A DNA stretch of 64,000 nucleotides from Alcanivorax sp. 24 (GCF_004360225.1 NZ_SNUA01000001.1:1-64000); one strand, 5' to 3'. Counted from the first letter of the stretch, positions 1 to 9,435 are shown. Notes: generated by a model from the sequence alone, not told the origin. Numbers and translations: made by a program.

Positions 1-105
1 AAGAAAACCCAGGCCTTGGTCATACTCGCCCGCAAACTCGCTCGTATCGCCTTTGCCCTGATGAAGCACAAAACCCTCTATCAATCGGAGGGCCAAATCG
101 CTTGA
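1..105 (+). CDS. C-terminal end of a transposase (IS110-like), cut by window edge
   Basis: The frame is open from the first base and ends at TGA 103-105, giving 34 residues. The end contains ARKLARIAFALMKHKTLY, which resembles the C-terminus of IS110/IS1111 transposases (DEDD-type enzymes that move circular intermediates). Only the tail is visible, so whether the element is intact cannot be judged. A REP-like repeat follows 14 bases after the stop. The family call rests on one short motif. Confidence 0.5.
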   Translation, partial: KKTQALVILARKLARIAFALMKHKTLYQSEGQIA

Positions 106-118
106 TCTCCAACATAGA

Positions 119-174
119 ATCTCCCACAGCGGCTTCGTGGTTCTGTCTGTGGGAAGCTGGCTTGCCAGCGAATC
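119..174. repeat. REP-like palindromic repeat
   Basis: CTCCCACAG and CTGTGGGAAG form an inverted pair and are followed by GGCTTGCCAGCGAAT, the same words found in the repeats near 9.5, 12.3, 14.3, 22.2, 27.0, 42.7 and 62.5 kb. It lies between the transposase tail and the 3' end of the GTPase gene. Confidence 0.75.
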
Positions 175-204
175 GGCGGTACTAATGGGCCACGGACCGC
201 CATG

Positions 205-1605
205 TCACTTACGCCGCCACTGCAGAAACGCATCTCCTGCCTGAGCCACCGCCTCGCGCAGCGCCTGCCGGCGTTTCTCATCCTGATGGCGAGTGCTTTG
301 CTGCAAGGCTTTCTGTAGTGCGTGGCGTTGGCCGCGGGGCAGGGTATCGAGCCAGTGACTGTCGGCGTTGTCCAGGGCCAGCGGGTCGCGGCCGGCGTGA
401 TTGCGATCGGTGATCAGGTACCAGTGTTGCAGGGCGCGGCCGAGCACCACGTAGCCGAACTGCGGGTCACGCAGTGGTCCGAAGCGCGCCTCGCGGCCGC
501 CGGAGGACAGCGGACCCAAATTCAGGCGGTCCAGTTTGCTGGAATAGTAGAGACTGCCGGCGGCACCGAGCACGCCGCCGATCAACGCGCCGGCACCCAG
601 CGTGTGGCCGGCGGTGAGGGCGTCCACGCCGGCGCCACCCAGAGCGCCGGCGCCGAACCCGGCGGTGGCCAGATAGGCCCGGCTGACGCCCCAGGCCCGG
701 CGCTCCCGTTCGCTGAACAGGTCATGCCCGGGCTCCCATTCCAGGTGCTGTTCCTGCCGTTGCAGATGGTGGTGCTGATAAAGCTGTTCCACCTCACGCC
801 GCAGCCGCAGCTCCCGTTTGCGTTGCCAGTCTTGCCAGCTTTGCCGTAACCGGACCTCCAGGACGGAGCGGCTGGCGTCTTCGCCGAGGCGGGCGCTTTC
901 GGCATGGCCGAGCATATCGCCGAGGGCATCGGCGATCAGCGCCCAGGCCCGCTTCCGGCGGTGCCGGCGTTGGTCCCGAAGATGTTCGACGGCCTGGTCC
1001 AGAGCGGTTTCCCACTGCGGTGCCAGCTGTCCGAAACTGCGCAGCAGACGCAGGTGGGTTTCGAACGGCGCGGTGACCGGGTTGAAGTCGCGGACGATGC
1101 GGAAGTACTGCCCCAGGGCGGTACGCCATTGCTCGCCGTGGTCGTCATCGCCGATGCGGTTGATCAACGCCAGACTGGGCTGGCCGGTCCAGCGCAGAAT
1201 TTCCATCTCCGCCTCGTGCTCCTGATGATAGGGCACTGAACCGTCCACCACATAGATGATGCCGGCGCCGTCGAGAATCGGTGTCAGCAGTTCGCACTCG
1301 TCGTGAAAGCGCGGATCGTCGCGGTGCTGATTGACGAAGGCGCGTACCGTGTCGGGCCGGTCCGAGGCGGAGTGGCTGTGCGCCTGTAACCAGGCCAGCA
1401 CCCGGCGGGGGCGTTGGAACCCGGGGGTATCGATCAGTTCGTAGAGCAGGTGGCCGTCCACGCTCAGCGGGTAGCGCTCGCTGTCACGGGTGGTGCCCGG
1501 CTCCAGGGCGATGGCGACGGCGTCGTTCTGTGAAAGCGTGGCGACGATGCTCGACTTGCCCTTGTTGGGGTGGCCGACCACGGCGAAGCGGGGTGCGGTG
1601 GTCAT
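205..1605 (-). CDS. GTPase/DUF3482 domain-containing protein
   Basis: This 466-residue protein has an N-terminal GTPase domain: P-loop GHPNKGKS at residues 11-18, a TTRD switch I at 38-41 and DTPG at 59-62. The expected NKxD base-recognition motif is degenerate (NRIG). The C-terminal half is DUF3482-like, with basic coiled-coil-rich sequence followed by a glycine/alanine-rich stretch near 315-360 that could insert into a membrane. The ATG at 1605 was chosen over longer frames because GGAGGTG lies just upstream and the ATG overlaps the stop of the preceding gene (ATGA). DUF3482 and DUF2868 genes commonly occur as a pair; the cellular role is not known. Confidence 0.85.
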   Translation of the reverse strand: MTTAPRFAVVGHPNKGKSSIVATLSQNDAVAIALEPGTTRDSERYPLSVDGHLLYELIDTPGFQRPRRVLAWLQAHSHSASDRPDTVRAFVNQHRDDPRFHDECELLTPILDGAGIIYVVDGSVPYHQEHEAEMEILRWTGQPSLALINRIGDDDHGEQWRTALGQYFRIVRDFNPVTAPFETHLRLLRSFGQLAPQWETALDQAVEHLRDQRRHRRKRAWALIADALGDMLGHAESARLGEDASRSVLEVRLRQSWQDWQRKRELRLRREVEQLYQHHHLQRQEQHLEWEPGHDLFSERERRAWGVSRAYLATAGFGAGALGGAGVDALTAGHTLGAGALIGGVLGAAGSLYYSSKLDRLNLGPLSSGGREARFGPLRDPQFGYVVLGRALQHWYLITDRNHAGRDPLALDNADSHWLDTLPRGQRHALQKALQQSTRHQDEKRRQALREAVAQAGDAFLQWRRK

Positions 1606-2960
1606 GAGGGCACCTCCGGGACGCGGCACAGACGCAAATGGGGATGTTGCCGCCGGTCCACGAACCGGCGCCATTGGGCCAGGGTGGTGTCGGATAAAGT
1701 ACCGCCCGGATCGGTGGTCAGGGGAACCAGCGCGATCACGGTGTCCTCGCCCCACTGTTGGCGGGCGTCATCGAGAAAATCCGCCAGTTCGCCGGTGGGT
1801 GGTTCCCAGCCCTGGGTCAGGACCAGTACCGGTTCGCGCCTCTGGCCGGCCTGCTCCAGCACCGCCCGATCATGATCCAGGCTGGCGCTGCCGCCTGCTT
1901 CCAGCCGCAATGGGGCGCGCTCCCCGCCGACGAGCGCACCGAACAGCGCGTCATCGGCGAGGCCGGCGCCAGCCCAGTGGATCACCGTGCCGCTCTCCGG
2001 CAGCACGCCATCGGCCGCCTTGCCCTGGTCCAGTGCCGGCGCCGGGGTGGCATTGCTGGCGCCGGTATCCACCCAGGGTTGTTCAAAGCGTTGACGCAGG
2101 GCCGCCATGCCGGGGTGCCGGGCCAGCAGACGCTTTGCCCGCCAACGCAACTGGGCACGGCCCAGGGCCAGAAACACCAATCGGGGCAGCACCACGTAGA
2201 CCAGCCAGACCATGGCCAGGAACGCCCACCAGGCGCCGAGCCGGGCCGGGTCGGCGGGTGTCTGATCGCTGATCCGGAAGAACCGGGATTGCTCCACCAG
2301 TTCCAGCGATGGTACCGCCACTGGCAGCCATTGCCGCCATGGCCAGGCCAGGGCGTGGGTGAGTTCGTGGTAGCCCGGGGCGGAGGTTTGCAAGGTGGTG
2401 CTCCAGCCGAACGCCAGGTCGCGCACCACCACCTGCACCAGCAGAGTCAGCAGTGCGGCGATCGCGAACGCGAGCCCACCGCTGTGCGCGACCCGGGCCG
2501 CCAGCGGCGGTTGCAGATCATGCAGGGCGGAAGGTGTGGCGCCGGCCTGGTCCAGCAGCCGCCCCCAGGGGCGCCAGCCGATTCCCGCCTGCACCGTGGT
2601 CAGGACCGCCAGCGCCAGTTGCAGGGCCGCGAAGCCGAGCAGCAGGGTGACGTTGATGCGCTGGCTGCCATCGTAATAAAGCAGCCCGAGCATGGTAAGC
2701 ACGCCGAGTACCGCGCCGCCGAGAACGAACAGCACGCGGGCCCGCCGCCAGCTGCGCAGACGGGGATCGTGGCCGCCGCTGGCACGGTCGGCGCCCAGGG
2801 TGCGTAACCAATCCTCGGGGAGTGGCGTGGCGCCGTCCCGCTGTCGCGCCTGCAGCGCCAGTTGGCGATCCCGGCGATGAAGAAAGTCCGGGCTCTGGCG
2901 CTGATCCCGCTGGTATTGATCATCGAAGTCCAGCAGCAGGCGCAAAGGGGAGTAGGGCAA
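1602..2960 (-). CDS. DUF2868 domain-containing membrane protein
   Basis: This 452-residue protein has hydrophobic segments near residues 75-95, 103-122, 165-185 and 245-265, and a soluble C-terminal domain. The sequence matches the DUF2868 type that accompanies DUF3482 GTPases, and its stop overlaps the GTPase start by four bases, so the two are translationally coupled. A shared membrane-associated function is inferred from this pairing only. The frame begins at a TTG (2960) with no strong ribosome binding site; a start further inside is possible. Confidence 0.75.
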   Translation of the reverse strand: MPYSPLRLLLDFDDQYQRDQRQSPDFLHRRDRQLALQARQRDGATPLPEDWLRTLGADRASGGHDPRLRSWRRARVLFVLGGAVLGVLTMLGLLYYDGSQRINVTLLLGFAALQLALAVLTTVQAGIGWRPWGRLLDQAGATPSALHDLQPPLAARVAHSGGLAFAIAALLTLLVQVVVRDLAFGWSTTLQTSAPGYHELTHALAWPWRQWLPVAVPSLELVEQSRFFRISDQTPADPARLGAWWAFLAMVWLVYVVLPRLVFLALGRAQLRWRAKRLLARHPGMAALRQRFEQPWVDTGASNATPAPALDQGKAADGVLPESGTVIHWAGAGLADDALFGALVGGERAPLRLEAGGSASLDHDRAVLEQAGQRREPVLVLTQGWEPPTGELADFLDDARQQWGEDTVIALVPLTTDPGGTLSDTTLAQWRRFVDRRQHPHLRLCRVPEVPS

Positions 2961-3006
2961 GGTAGGCGTCCGTTCCGGGGTTACCGTGATGTATCGAGCA
3001 GCAGGA

Positions 3007-3252
3007 TCACCGTCTTACCGGAATGGTGTAGCTGATGTCGTCCTGACCGCAGGCGCCGCAAGCGTTGCCGAATTCACCCTGGTCCTCGCCCGCGGCGTTG
3101 AAACCGTTCACCGGATTGTAATCCATGGTGCAGACGGTGGGGCGCGGATCCGGACAGGCGGTGGCACCTTCGGGCAGATTCGCGGAGGGGGTGCTGGCGC
3201 AACCGGTGGTGAACAGGGCGGCCGCGACCGTGACGAACAGAATGCGGTGCAT
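3007..3252 (-). CDS. Small lipoprotein with Kazal-like cysteine pattern
   Basis: This 81-residue protein starts after AGGAG. Residues 1-18 form a lipoprotein signal ending in the lipobox FTTGC, so Cys18 would be lipidated. The mature part contains VCTMDYNPVNG and NACGACG, which look like a Kazal-type protease inhibitor fold (usual core C-x-YxPVCG...NxC). Here the central cysteine of PVCG is replaced by asparagine (PVNG). It lies just upstream of, and in the same direction as, the DUF2868/GTPase pair. Inhibitor activity is inference and may have been lost. Confidence 0.7.
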   Translation of the reverse strand: MHRILFVTVAAALFTTGCASTPSANLPEGATACPDPRPTVCTMDYNPVNGFNAAGEDQGEFGNACGACGQDDISYTIPVRR

Positions 3253-3642
3253 GTGATTCTCCTTGCTTCAAACAGCTACATACAAACGGGCCCGGCGTCA
3301 GCCCATGAATCGGTCGCCGGTAATTCGGTGGTCGCCAGCGGGCGCCACCGAACCGATAGTGTAGTACGAGATATGGCGATGGCGACAATGGCTGATTGGA
3401 GGCGCCGTATTTTCAAGTAACGATTTCATGGCATACTGCGGACTCACTGAGTCACGACCGAAGCGATGAATTGCTGTCTGCCTGATTCCGCTCACACCCA
3501 CAGCCCGGTGGATTGTCCCCGCCGCGGCCGTCGGCCCTATTTCCCCGATCCGCCGGTCGTTTTCGCTTAATCTCCCGTTATAGACGGTTCTCCCGTACTC
3601 TTGGGTGTTCCACGCCCGAAACGACAAATCGACGGATAGTCT
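3253..3642. other. Intergenic region between divergent lipoprotein and Mrp operon
   Basis: These 390 bases hold no convincing gene. They must contain the promoters for the lipoprotein (minus) and the Mrp operon (plus). TTATAG near 3576 could be a -10 for the Mrp operon, but no good -35 accompanies it and no clear operator was seen. Confidence 0.5.
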
Positions 3643-6441
3643 ATGAATCTTGGGTTTCTGGTTTTGCTGCCCTTTCTTGGGGCGGTGCTGCCGCCGCTGG
3701 CCGAGCGGTGGCGTTTTTCACGCCCGGCGCTGGCCTGGGCGGCGGCCTTGCTGCCTTTGGTGGCGCTGGGGCTGCTGTGGTTCCATGGCCGCCGGGTGTT
3801 CTCCGGTGAGACGGTACGTCAGTTAGTACCCTGGATGCCGGATCTCGGCCTGAATCTGGCGTTTCGCCTGGACGGCCTGACGCTGCTGTTTTCGCTGTTG
3901 GTGCTGGGCATCGGCCTGCTGATCATTCTTTACGCCCGTTACTATCTTTCCGCCAACGAGAAGGCGGGGCGTTTCTACTCTTTCTTGCTGTTGTTCATGG
4001 GCGCCATGATGGGGGTGGTGACCAGCAACAATCTGCTGCTGTTGGTGGTGTTCTGGGAACTGACCAGCCTCAGCTCCTTTCTGCTGATCGGGTTCTGGTA
4101 TCACCAGACCGATGCCCGTAAAGGCGCGCGCATGGCGCTGGCGGTCACCGGCATGGGAGGGCTGGCCCTGCTCGCCGGCGCAATCCTGATCGGTCAGGTG
4201 GTGGGGTCCTACTCCCTGGACGACGTTCTGGCCAATGGTGACCTGATCCGTGGCCACGCGCTTTACCCGCTGATTCTGTGTTTGGTGCTGTTGGGGGTGT
4301 TCACCAAGAGCGCTCAATTCCCGTTCCATTTCTGGTTGCCTCACGCCATGTCGGCGCCGACGCCGGTCAGCGCCTACCTGCACTCCGCCACCATGGTGAA
4401 AGCCGGGGTGTTCCTGCTGGCGCGTTTGTACCCGGCGCTGTCCGGCACCGACCTTTGGTTCTTCCTGGTCACCGGCGCCGGTCTGGCCACGTTGCTGTGG
4501 GGGGCCATCTGGGCGCTGTTTCAGCATGACCTCAAGGGGCTGTTGGCCTATTCCACCATCAGCCATCTGGGCCTGATCACCATGCTGTTCGGCCTCAATG
4601 CGCAACTGGCGGCGGTGGCGGGGGTGTTCCATATCATCAATCACGCCACCTTCAAGGCATCGCTGTTCATGGCGGCGGGGATCATCGACCACGAGACCGG
4701 TACGCGCGACATGCGGCGTATCAACGGCCTGTGGAAGTACATGCCGTACACGGCGGTACTGGCGATGGTGGCATCGGCGGCCATGGCCGGGGTGCCGTTG
4801 TTGAACGGCTTCCTGTCCAAGGAGATGTTCTTCGCCGAGACCCTGGATTCCGGCCAGTTGGGAAGTCTGAGCTGGATTCTGCCGCTGGGCGCGGTACTCG
4901 GCGGGGTGTTCTCGGTGGCCTATTCCGCCCGCTTCATTCATGACGTGTTCTTCAACGGCGAACCCATCGATCTGCCCAAATACCCGCCCCATGAGCCGCC
5001 GCGCTACATGAAGGTGCCAGTGGAAGTGCTGGTGACCTTGTGCCTGGCGGTGGGGGTCCTTCCCTCGCTGACGGTGGCGGCGCTGCTGGAAGTGGCCGCC
5101 CGTGCCACCCTCGGCGGCACCTTGCCGGACTATCATCTGTCCATCTGGCACGGTTTCAACGTGCCGCTGATGATGAGCATTGTGGCCCTGGTGGGCGGCG
5201 TGCTGGTGTACAGCCAGCGGCATAGGCTGTTCGCGCTGAATGACCGCCTGCCCCGTCTCGACGCCAAACTGGTGTTCGAAGCCTGCATTCAGTCCCTGGC
5301 CAGGTGGGCGGCCACCGTCAGCAACACCCTGCGCAACGGTTCCCTGCAGAGCTATACCGCCTGGTTGCTGGCGGTGGTGGCGTTGGTGCTGGTGACGTCG
5401 GTGACGCGGGAGTTGCTGGCCGGTGGCGGCCGCGAGATGCTGCCGCTGGATGGCGTGGCGTTGCTGTGCGGTGGCATGTTGATCGTCGCCGCGATTCTCA
5501 CCACCGCGCTGCATCGCCACCGGATGACCGCGATCATGTGCCTGAGCGTGGTGGGGCTGGTGGTGTCGCTGATGTTCGTGCGCTTCTCCGCGCCGGACCT
5601 GGCACTGACTCAGTTGTCGGTGGAAGTGGTCACCATCCTGCTGCTGATGCTGGCGATGTACTTCCTGCCGGTGCGCACCCGTCGGGAATCCTCCATGCCG
5701 CGTATCGGCCGGGACGTGGTGTTGTCGGTGCTGGTGGGCGGCGGTGTCGGCATTCTCGCTTTCATGATGATGACTTCCGGGGTCGATTCGATCAGCCCGT
5801 TCTTCCTGGAAAACGCCAAGCCCGGCGGCGGTGGCACCAATGTGGTCAACGTCATTCTGGTGGACTTCCGCGGTTTCGATACCTTCGGCGAGATCATCGT
5901 GCTGGGGATCGCTGGCATGGGCATTTATGCCCTGCTCAAGGATCTTGAACTGTACTCACCACGGACCGACTCGCTCGGGCGGCCCTGGGCCAAGGACGCC
6001 CACCCGCTCATTCTGGTCACCATTTCGCGGCCGCTGCTGCCGCTGGCGTTGATGATCTCGGTGTATATCTTTTTGCGCGGGCACAATCTGCCCGGCGGCG
6101 GTTTCATCGCCGGTCTGATTACCTCGGTGGCGCTGGTGCTGCAGTACGTGGCGTCCGGGGTGGCGTGGATGCATCGCCGCATCCCCGGTGATTATCACCC
6201 GGTGGTCGCGCTGGGCGTGTTGCTGGCCGGGTTCACCGGCGTCGGCGCCTGGTACTTCGGCCATCCGTTCCTGACCAGCGCGTTCTGGCATGTGCATTGG
6301 CCGGTGGTGGGCGAGTTCGAGGTGGCCACCGCCATGCTGTTTGATACCGGGGTGTTCCTGACCGTGGTGGGCGCCACCCTGCTGATTCTCGCCAACCTGG
6401 GCAAATTGTCGTTGCTGGACGACAAGGGAGGGGTTCGCTAA
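3643..6441 (+). CDS. mnhA: Na+(K+)/H+ antiporter subunit A fused to subunit B (MnhAB/PhaAB type)
   Basis: This 932-residue polytopic protein begins with a NuoL/ND5-like proton-channel domain (about residues 1-500). It continues through the MbhD/DUF4040-type segment (about 610-680, with FSAPDLALTQLSVE) and an MbhE-like segment. It ends with a full MnhB domain (about 790-925, with RGHNLPGGGFIAGL). Most Bacillus-type Mrp systems encode A and B separately; the fusion is the arrangement of Group 2 (PhaAB) operons in proteobacteria. It is the first of six tightly packed genes. The complex exports Na+ or K+ in exchange for protons, giving salt and alkaline pH tolerance. Confidence 0.95.
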   Translation: MNLGFLVLLPFLGAVLPPLAERWRFSRPALAWAAALLPLVALGLLWFHGRRVFSGETVRQLVPWMPDLGLNLAFRLDGLTLLFSLLVLGIGLLIILYARYYLSANEKAGRFYSFLLLFMGAMMGVVTSNNLLLLVVFWELTSLSSFLLIGFWYHQTDARKGARMALAVTGMGGLALLAGAILIGQVVGSYSLDDVLANGDLIRGHALYPLILCLVLLGVFTKSAQFPFHFWLPHAMSAPTPVSAYLHSATMVKAGVFLLARLYPALSGTDLWFFLVTGAGLATLLWGAIWALFQHDLKGLLAYSTISHLGLITMLFGLNAQLAAVAGVFHIINHATFKASLFMAAGIIDHETGTRDMRRINGLWKYMPYTAVLAMVASAAMAGVPLLNGFLSKEMFFAETLDSGQLGSLSWILPLGAVLGGVFSVAYSARFIHDVFFNGEPIDLPKYPPHEPPRYMKVPVEVLVTLCLAVGVLPSLTVAALLEVAARATLGGTLPDYHLSIWHGFNVPLMMSIVALVGGVLVYSQRHRLFALNDRLPRLDAKLVFEACIQSLARWAATVSNTLRNGSLQSYTAWLLAVVALVLVTSVTRELLAGGGREMLPLDGVALLCGGMLIVAAILTTALHRHRMTAIMCLSVVGLVVSLMFVRFSAPDLALTQLSVEVVTILLLMLAMYFLPVRTRRESSMPRIGRDVVLSVLVGGGVGILAFMMMTSGVDSISPFFLENAKPGGGGTNVVNVILVDFRGFDTFGEIIVLGIAGMGIYALLKDLELYSPRTDSLGRPWAKDAHPLILVTISRPLLPLALMISVYIFLRGHNLPGGGFIAGLITSVALVLQYVASGVAWMHRRIPGDYHPVVALGVLLAGFTGVGAWYFGHPFLTSAFWHVHWPVVGEFEVATAMLFDTGVFLTVVGATLLILANLGKLSLLDDKGGVR

Positions 6442-6812
6442 TGGAAGCATTGGTCGCGATCATCATCGCTGTCCTGGTGGGGAGTGGTGTGTACCTGGTG
6501 CTGCGGGCGAGAACCTTCCCGGTGATTCTGGGACTGACCCTGCTCAGCTATGGCGCCAATCTGTTTGTGTTCATTTCCGGCCGGCTCAAGCTGGATCAGG
6601 TGGCGGTGGTGGGGCAGAGCGCCGATCCCACCGACCCCTTGCCTCAGGCTTTGGTGCTGACCGCCATCGTCATTGGCTTCGCCATGACCGCCTTTCTGGT
6701 GGTGCTGGCGCTGCGCGCGCAGGGGGAATTGGGGTCGGATCACGTCGACGGCCAGCGCGATGAGCTGTCCGGCGAGCACCTGGATGAGCAACGGCAAGAG
6801 GAGTCCCGCTGA
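6441..6812 (+). CDS. mnhC: Na+(K+)/H+ antiporter subunit C
   Basis: This 123-residue protein is NuoK-like, with three membrane helices and the typical FPVILGLTLLSYGANL segment and conserved TDPLPQALVLTAIVIGFA stretch. The start ATG overlaps the stop of subunit A (TAATG). The C-terminus is a short charged tail rich in Asp, Glu and Arg. It belongs to the membrane core of the Mrp complex and, by analogy with NuoK, contributes to ion translocation. Confidence 0.95.
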   Translation: MEALVAIIIAVLVGSGVYLVLRARTFPVILGLTLLSYGANLFVFISGRLKLDQVAVVGQSADPTDPLPQALVLTAIVIGFAMTAFLVVLALRAQGELGSDHVDGQRDELSGEHLDEQRQEESR

Positions 6813-8302
6813 TGTCGAACTGGATCATGGCTCCGATTCTGATTCCCGCCCTGGCGGCGATGATGCTGCTGCTCGAGGTGCGTGAACGCCACTGGCTGCG
6901 CCGGGTTACCGGGCTGGCCGCGACGCTGGCGCTGGTGCCGGTGAGCATCCTGCTGTTCCGGCAAGCCGCCACCGGCGATATTCAGGTGTATTCGCTGGGG
7001 GACTGGCCGGCGCCGTTCGGCATCGTGCTGGTTCTGGATCAGCTGAGTGCGCTGATGGTGCTGCTGACCTCGGTGCTGGCGGTGCCGGCACTGCTCTACG
7101 CCAGCCATGGCGACGATCGCCTGGGCCCCAACTTCCACTCGCTGTTCCAGATGCAGTTGATGGGCATCAATGGGGCCTTTCTTACCGGCGATTTGTTCAA
7201 TCTGTTCGTGTTTTTCGAGGTCCTGCTGATTGCTTCTTATGGATTGGCGCTGCATGGGCGCGGGCCGGCACGGGTGCGCGCCGGGTTGCACTATGTGGTG
7301 CTCAATCTGATCGGTTCCGCGGTGTTCTTGCTGGCGCTGTCACTGATCTACGGTGCCACCGGTACCCTCAACATGGCGGATTTCGCCGCGCGGGCCGCCG
7401 AACTGGAAGGCCCGGCATTGACCCTGGTGAAAGTGGCCGGTTTGCTGCTGTGTGTGGTGTTCGGTCTGAAGGCGGCGCTGTTTCCGCTTTACTTCTGGTT
7501 GCCGGCCACCTACGCCAGCGCCACCGCTGGCGTCGCCGCGTTGTTCGCGGTGATGACCAAGGTGGGCATCTATGCGTTGCTGAGGGTGCATGGCCTGGCG
7601 TTCAGTGACGGTGCCCTGGCGGGCCTGGGGGACATGGCGCTGTGGGTGGTGTCCTTGTTGACCTTGGGACTGGCCATGGTGGGGGTGTTTGGCGCCCGCC
7701 GACTGGGGGAACTGGTGGCTTACCTGGTGGTAATGTCGGTGGGGACGCTGGTGGCGGCCCTGGCCTGGGGTACTGAAGAGGCGATCAGCGGCGCGCTGTT
7801 TTACTTGCTCCATTCCACCTTGATCTGTGCCGGCCTGTTTCTGCTCGCCGATCTGGTTTCGCGGGGGCGGGGAGAGGTTGGCGACGCCCTGATGGCGGGG
7901 CCGCGTCCGCCGGCGGCGGGCCTGCTGGGGGCGCTGTTCTTCATCGGTGCCGTGGCGGTGGCGGGGTTACCGCCGTTGTCCGGTTTTCTCGGCAAAGTGA
8001 TGCTGTTGCAGGCGGTGCCCGCGCCCTTGTACTGGCTGCTGCTGTTGGCGGGTGGCCTGCTGGCGGTGGTCGGCCTCAGCCGCGCCGGCTCCACTTTGTT
8101 CTGGCGCGCCGGAGAGCCGACGGCGAATGTGGTGCTGAACAAGGGGCGGTTGGCCGCGGTGATCGTTTTACTGGCCATGGCACCGGCGATGGTGCTGCTG
8201 GGTGGGCCGTTGTCGGCGGTCACGGAATCGGTCGCGGCCCAGTGGGCGCAGCCGGATCTGTATATCCACGCGGTCCTGGGCTATCCGGGAGGTGCACAAT
8301 GA
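6812..8302 (+). CDS. mnhD: Na+(K+)/H+ antiporter subunit D
   Basis: This 496-residue protein is the second NuoL/M/N-like proton-translocating subunit, with about 14 predicted helices. Visible family features are the FNLFVFFEVLLIASYGL helix, the lysine-bearing FGLKAALFPLYFWLP and the FLLHSTLICAGLFL-like region. The start overlaps the stop of subunit C by one base (TGATG), typical of strict co-translation. It should form the proton path together with subunit A. Confidence 0.95.
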   Translation: MSNWIMAPILIPALAAMMLLLEVRERHWLRRVTGLAATLALVPVSILLFRQAATGDIQVYSLGDWPAPFGIVLVLDQLSALMVLLTSVLAVPALLYASHGDDRLGPNFHSLFQMQLMGINGAFLTGDLFNLFVFFEVLLIASYGLALHGRGPARVRAGLHYVVLNLIGSAVFLLALSLIYGATGTLNMADFAARAAELEGPALTLVKVAGLLLCVVFGLKAALFPLYFWLPATYASATAGVAALFAVMTKVGIYALLRVHGLAFSDGALAGLGDMALWVVSLLTLGLAMVGVFGARRLGELVAYLVVMSVGTLVAALAWGTEEAISGALFYLLHSTLICAGLFLLADLVSRGRGEVGDALMAGPRPPAAGLLGALFFIGAVAVAGLPPLSGFLGKVMLLQAVPAPLYWLLLLAGGLLAVVGLSRAGSTLFWRAGEPTANVVLNKGRLAAVIVLLAMAPAMVLLGGPLSAVTESVAAQWAQPDLYIHAVLGYPGGAQ

Positions 8303-8787
8303 TCCGCAAACTTTACCCGTTCCCGACTCTGAGTGTGTTTCTGCTGCTGATGTGGCTGCTGCTCAGCGGCTTCAGTGCCGGCCACCTGGTGCTTGGCATG
8401 GTGCTGGCGACGGTGCTGCCGCTGGGTACCCTGCCGTTCTGGCCCAATGTGCCGAGGCTGCGCAATTTTCACAAACTGGTGCTGTTCGTGTTGATGGTGC
8501 ACTGGGACATCGTCGTCGCCAATCTGTCGGTGGCCCGGCGCATTCTGGGGTCGCCGAAGAATTTGCGCCCGGCGTTCGTCGAGGTGCCGCTGGACATCAA
8601 GGACGACTTCGCCATCACCCTGCTCACCAGTACGGTGTCGTTGACGCCGGGCACGGTCAGCGCGGACATCAGCGCCGATGCCAGCCGTATGCTGGTGCAC
8701 GCCCTGCATGTTGAAGACGAGGCGGTACTGGTGAGCCAGATCAAACAGCGCTACGAGCGGCGTCTCAAGGAGATCTTCGAATGTTAG
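8299..8787 (+). CDS. mnhE: Na+/H+ antiporter subunit E
   Basis: This 162-residue protein has two or three N-terminal helices followed by a cytoplasmic domain. It carries the family signature TLLTSTVSLTPGTVS, typical of MnhE/MrpE. The ATG at 8299 overlaps the stop of subunit D (ATGA) and was chosen over a longer upstream frame because GGAGGTG precedes it. MrpE is a small structural subunit needed for assembly and full activity. Confidence 0.93.
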   Translation: MIRKLYPFPTLSVFLLLMWLLLSGFSAGHLVLGMVLATVLPLGTLPFWPNVPRLRNFHKLVLFVLMVHWDIVVANLSVARRILGSPKNLRPAFVEVPLDIKDDFAITLLTSTVSLTPGTVSADISADASRMLVHALHVEDEAVLVSQIKQRYERRLKEIFEC

Positions 8788-9050
8788 AAACGGTCATCGC
8801 CATCGCGTTCGGACTGTTCGTGGTGGCCCAGTTGTTGAATCTCTACCGTCTGCTGCGGGGGCCGAGCCTGCCGGATCGGGTGCTGGCGCTGGACACCATG
8901 TACGTGAACAGCATCGCGCTGATCGTGCTCTATGGTTTGTCCAGTGGCAGCAAGCTGTATTTCGAGGCGGCCATGCTGATTGCCCTGATCGGGTTTGTCA
9001 GCACCGTGGCCGTGGCCAAGTACATGACCCGTGGCGACATCATCGAATAA
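8781..9050 (+). CDS. mnhF: Na+/H+ antiporter subunit F
   Basis: This 89-residue protein has three helices and the MrpF hallmark RLLRGPSLPDRVLALDT after the first helix. It overlaps the end of subunit E by seven bases. MrpF is thought to contribute to the cation path together with MrpG; this role comes from family knowledge. Confidence 0.93.
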   Translation: MLETVIAIAFGLFVVAQLLNLYRLLRGPSLPDRVLALDTMYVNSIALIVLYGLSSGSKLYFEAAMLIALIGFVSTVAVAKYMTRGDIIE

Positions 9051-9067
9051 GCCGCGAAGGAGCTTGA

Positions 9068-9400
9068 ATGGATATCGTGATCGAATACATCACCGCGATC
9101 TTCCTGCTGATTGGCGGGGTGTTCGCGCTGATCGGTTCCCTGGGACTGGTGCGGTTGCCGGATTTCTTCCTGCGTCTGCATGGTCCGACCAAGGCCACCA
9201 CGCTGGGCGTGGGTGGCACCATCATGGCGTCCCTGGTGTACTTCTCCTGGAGTGAACACACCCTGCACCTCCATGAGATTCTGATTACTCTGTTTCTGTT
9301 TATTTCGGCACCGGTGTCGGCGCACATGCTGGCCAAGGCGGCCATGCACCGGGAGCTCAAGTACCGCGAGGACACCCGCGGCAAGCCCTGGAAGCAGTAG
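9068..9400 (+). CDS. mnhG: Na+/H+ antiporter subunit G
   Basis: This 110-residue protein has three helices and the MrpG motif GSLGLVRLPDFFLRLHGPTKATTLG. AAGGAGCTTG precedes the ATG. It is the last gene of the six-gene operon; a short hairpin (CGGCCT/AGGCCG, 9402-9415) follows but has no strong T-run. Gene order A(B)CDEFG is the canonical Pha/Mrp order. Confidence 0.93.
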   Translation: MDIVIEYITAIFLLIGGVFALIGSLGLVRLPDFFLRLHGPTKATTLGVGGTIMASLVYFSWSEHTLHLHEILITLFLFISAPVSAHMLAKAAMHRELKYREDTRGKPWKQ

Positions 9401-9435
9401 CGGCCTAGAGGCCGTTGTTCATCGCTACGGTATTG

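Noticed and set aside
1602-3252. DUF2868/DUF3482 pair as a defence system
   Set aside because: The pair is widespread and lies beside ordinary genes; nothing in the sequence points to anti-phage function.
3298-3627. 109-residue frame on the minus strand before the Mrp operon
   Set aside because: No ribosome site or motif, and it would fill the only promoter space for the Mrp operon.
3823-5520. 565-residue open frame on the minus strand opposite mnhA
   Set aside because: It is a GC-bias shadow of mnhA: composition rich in Gln, His and Arg, no ribosome site and no recognisable domain.
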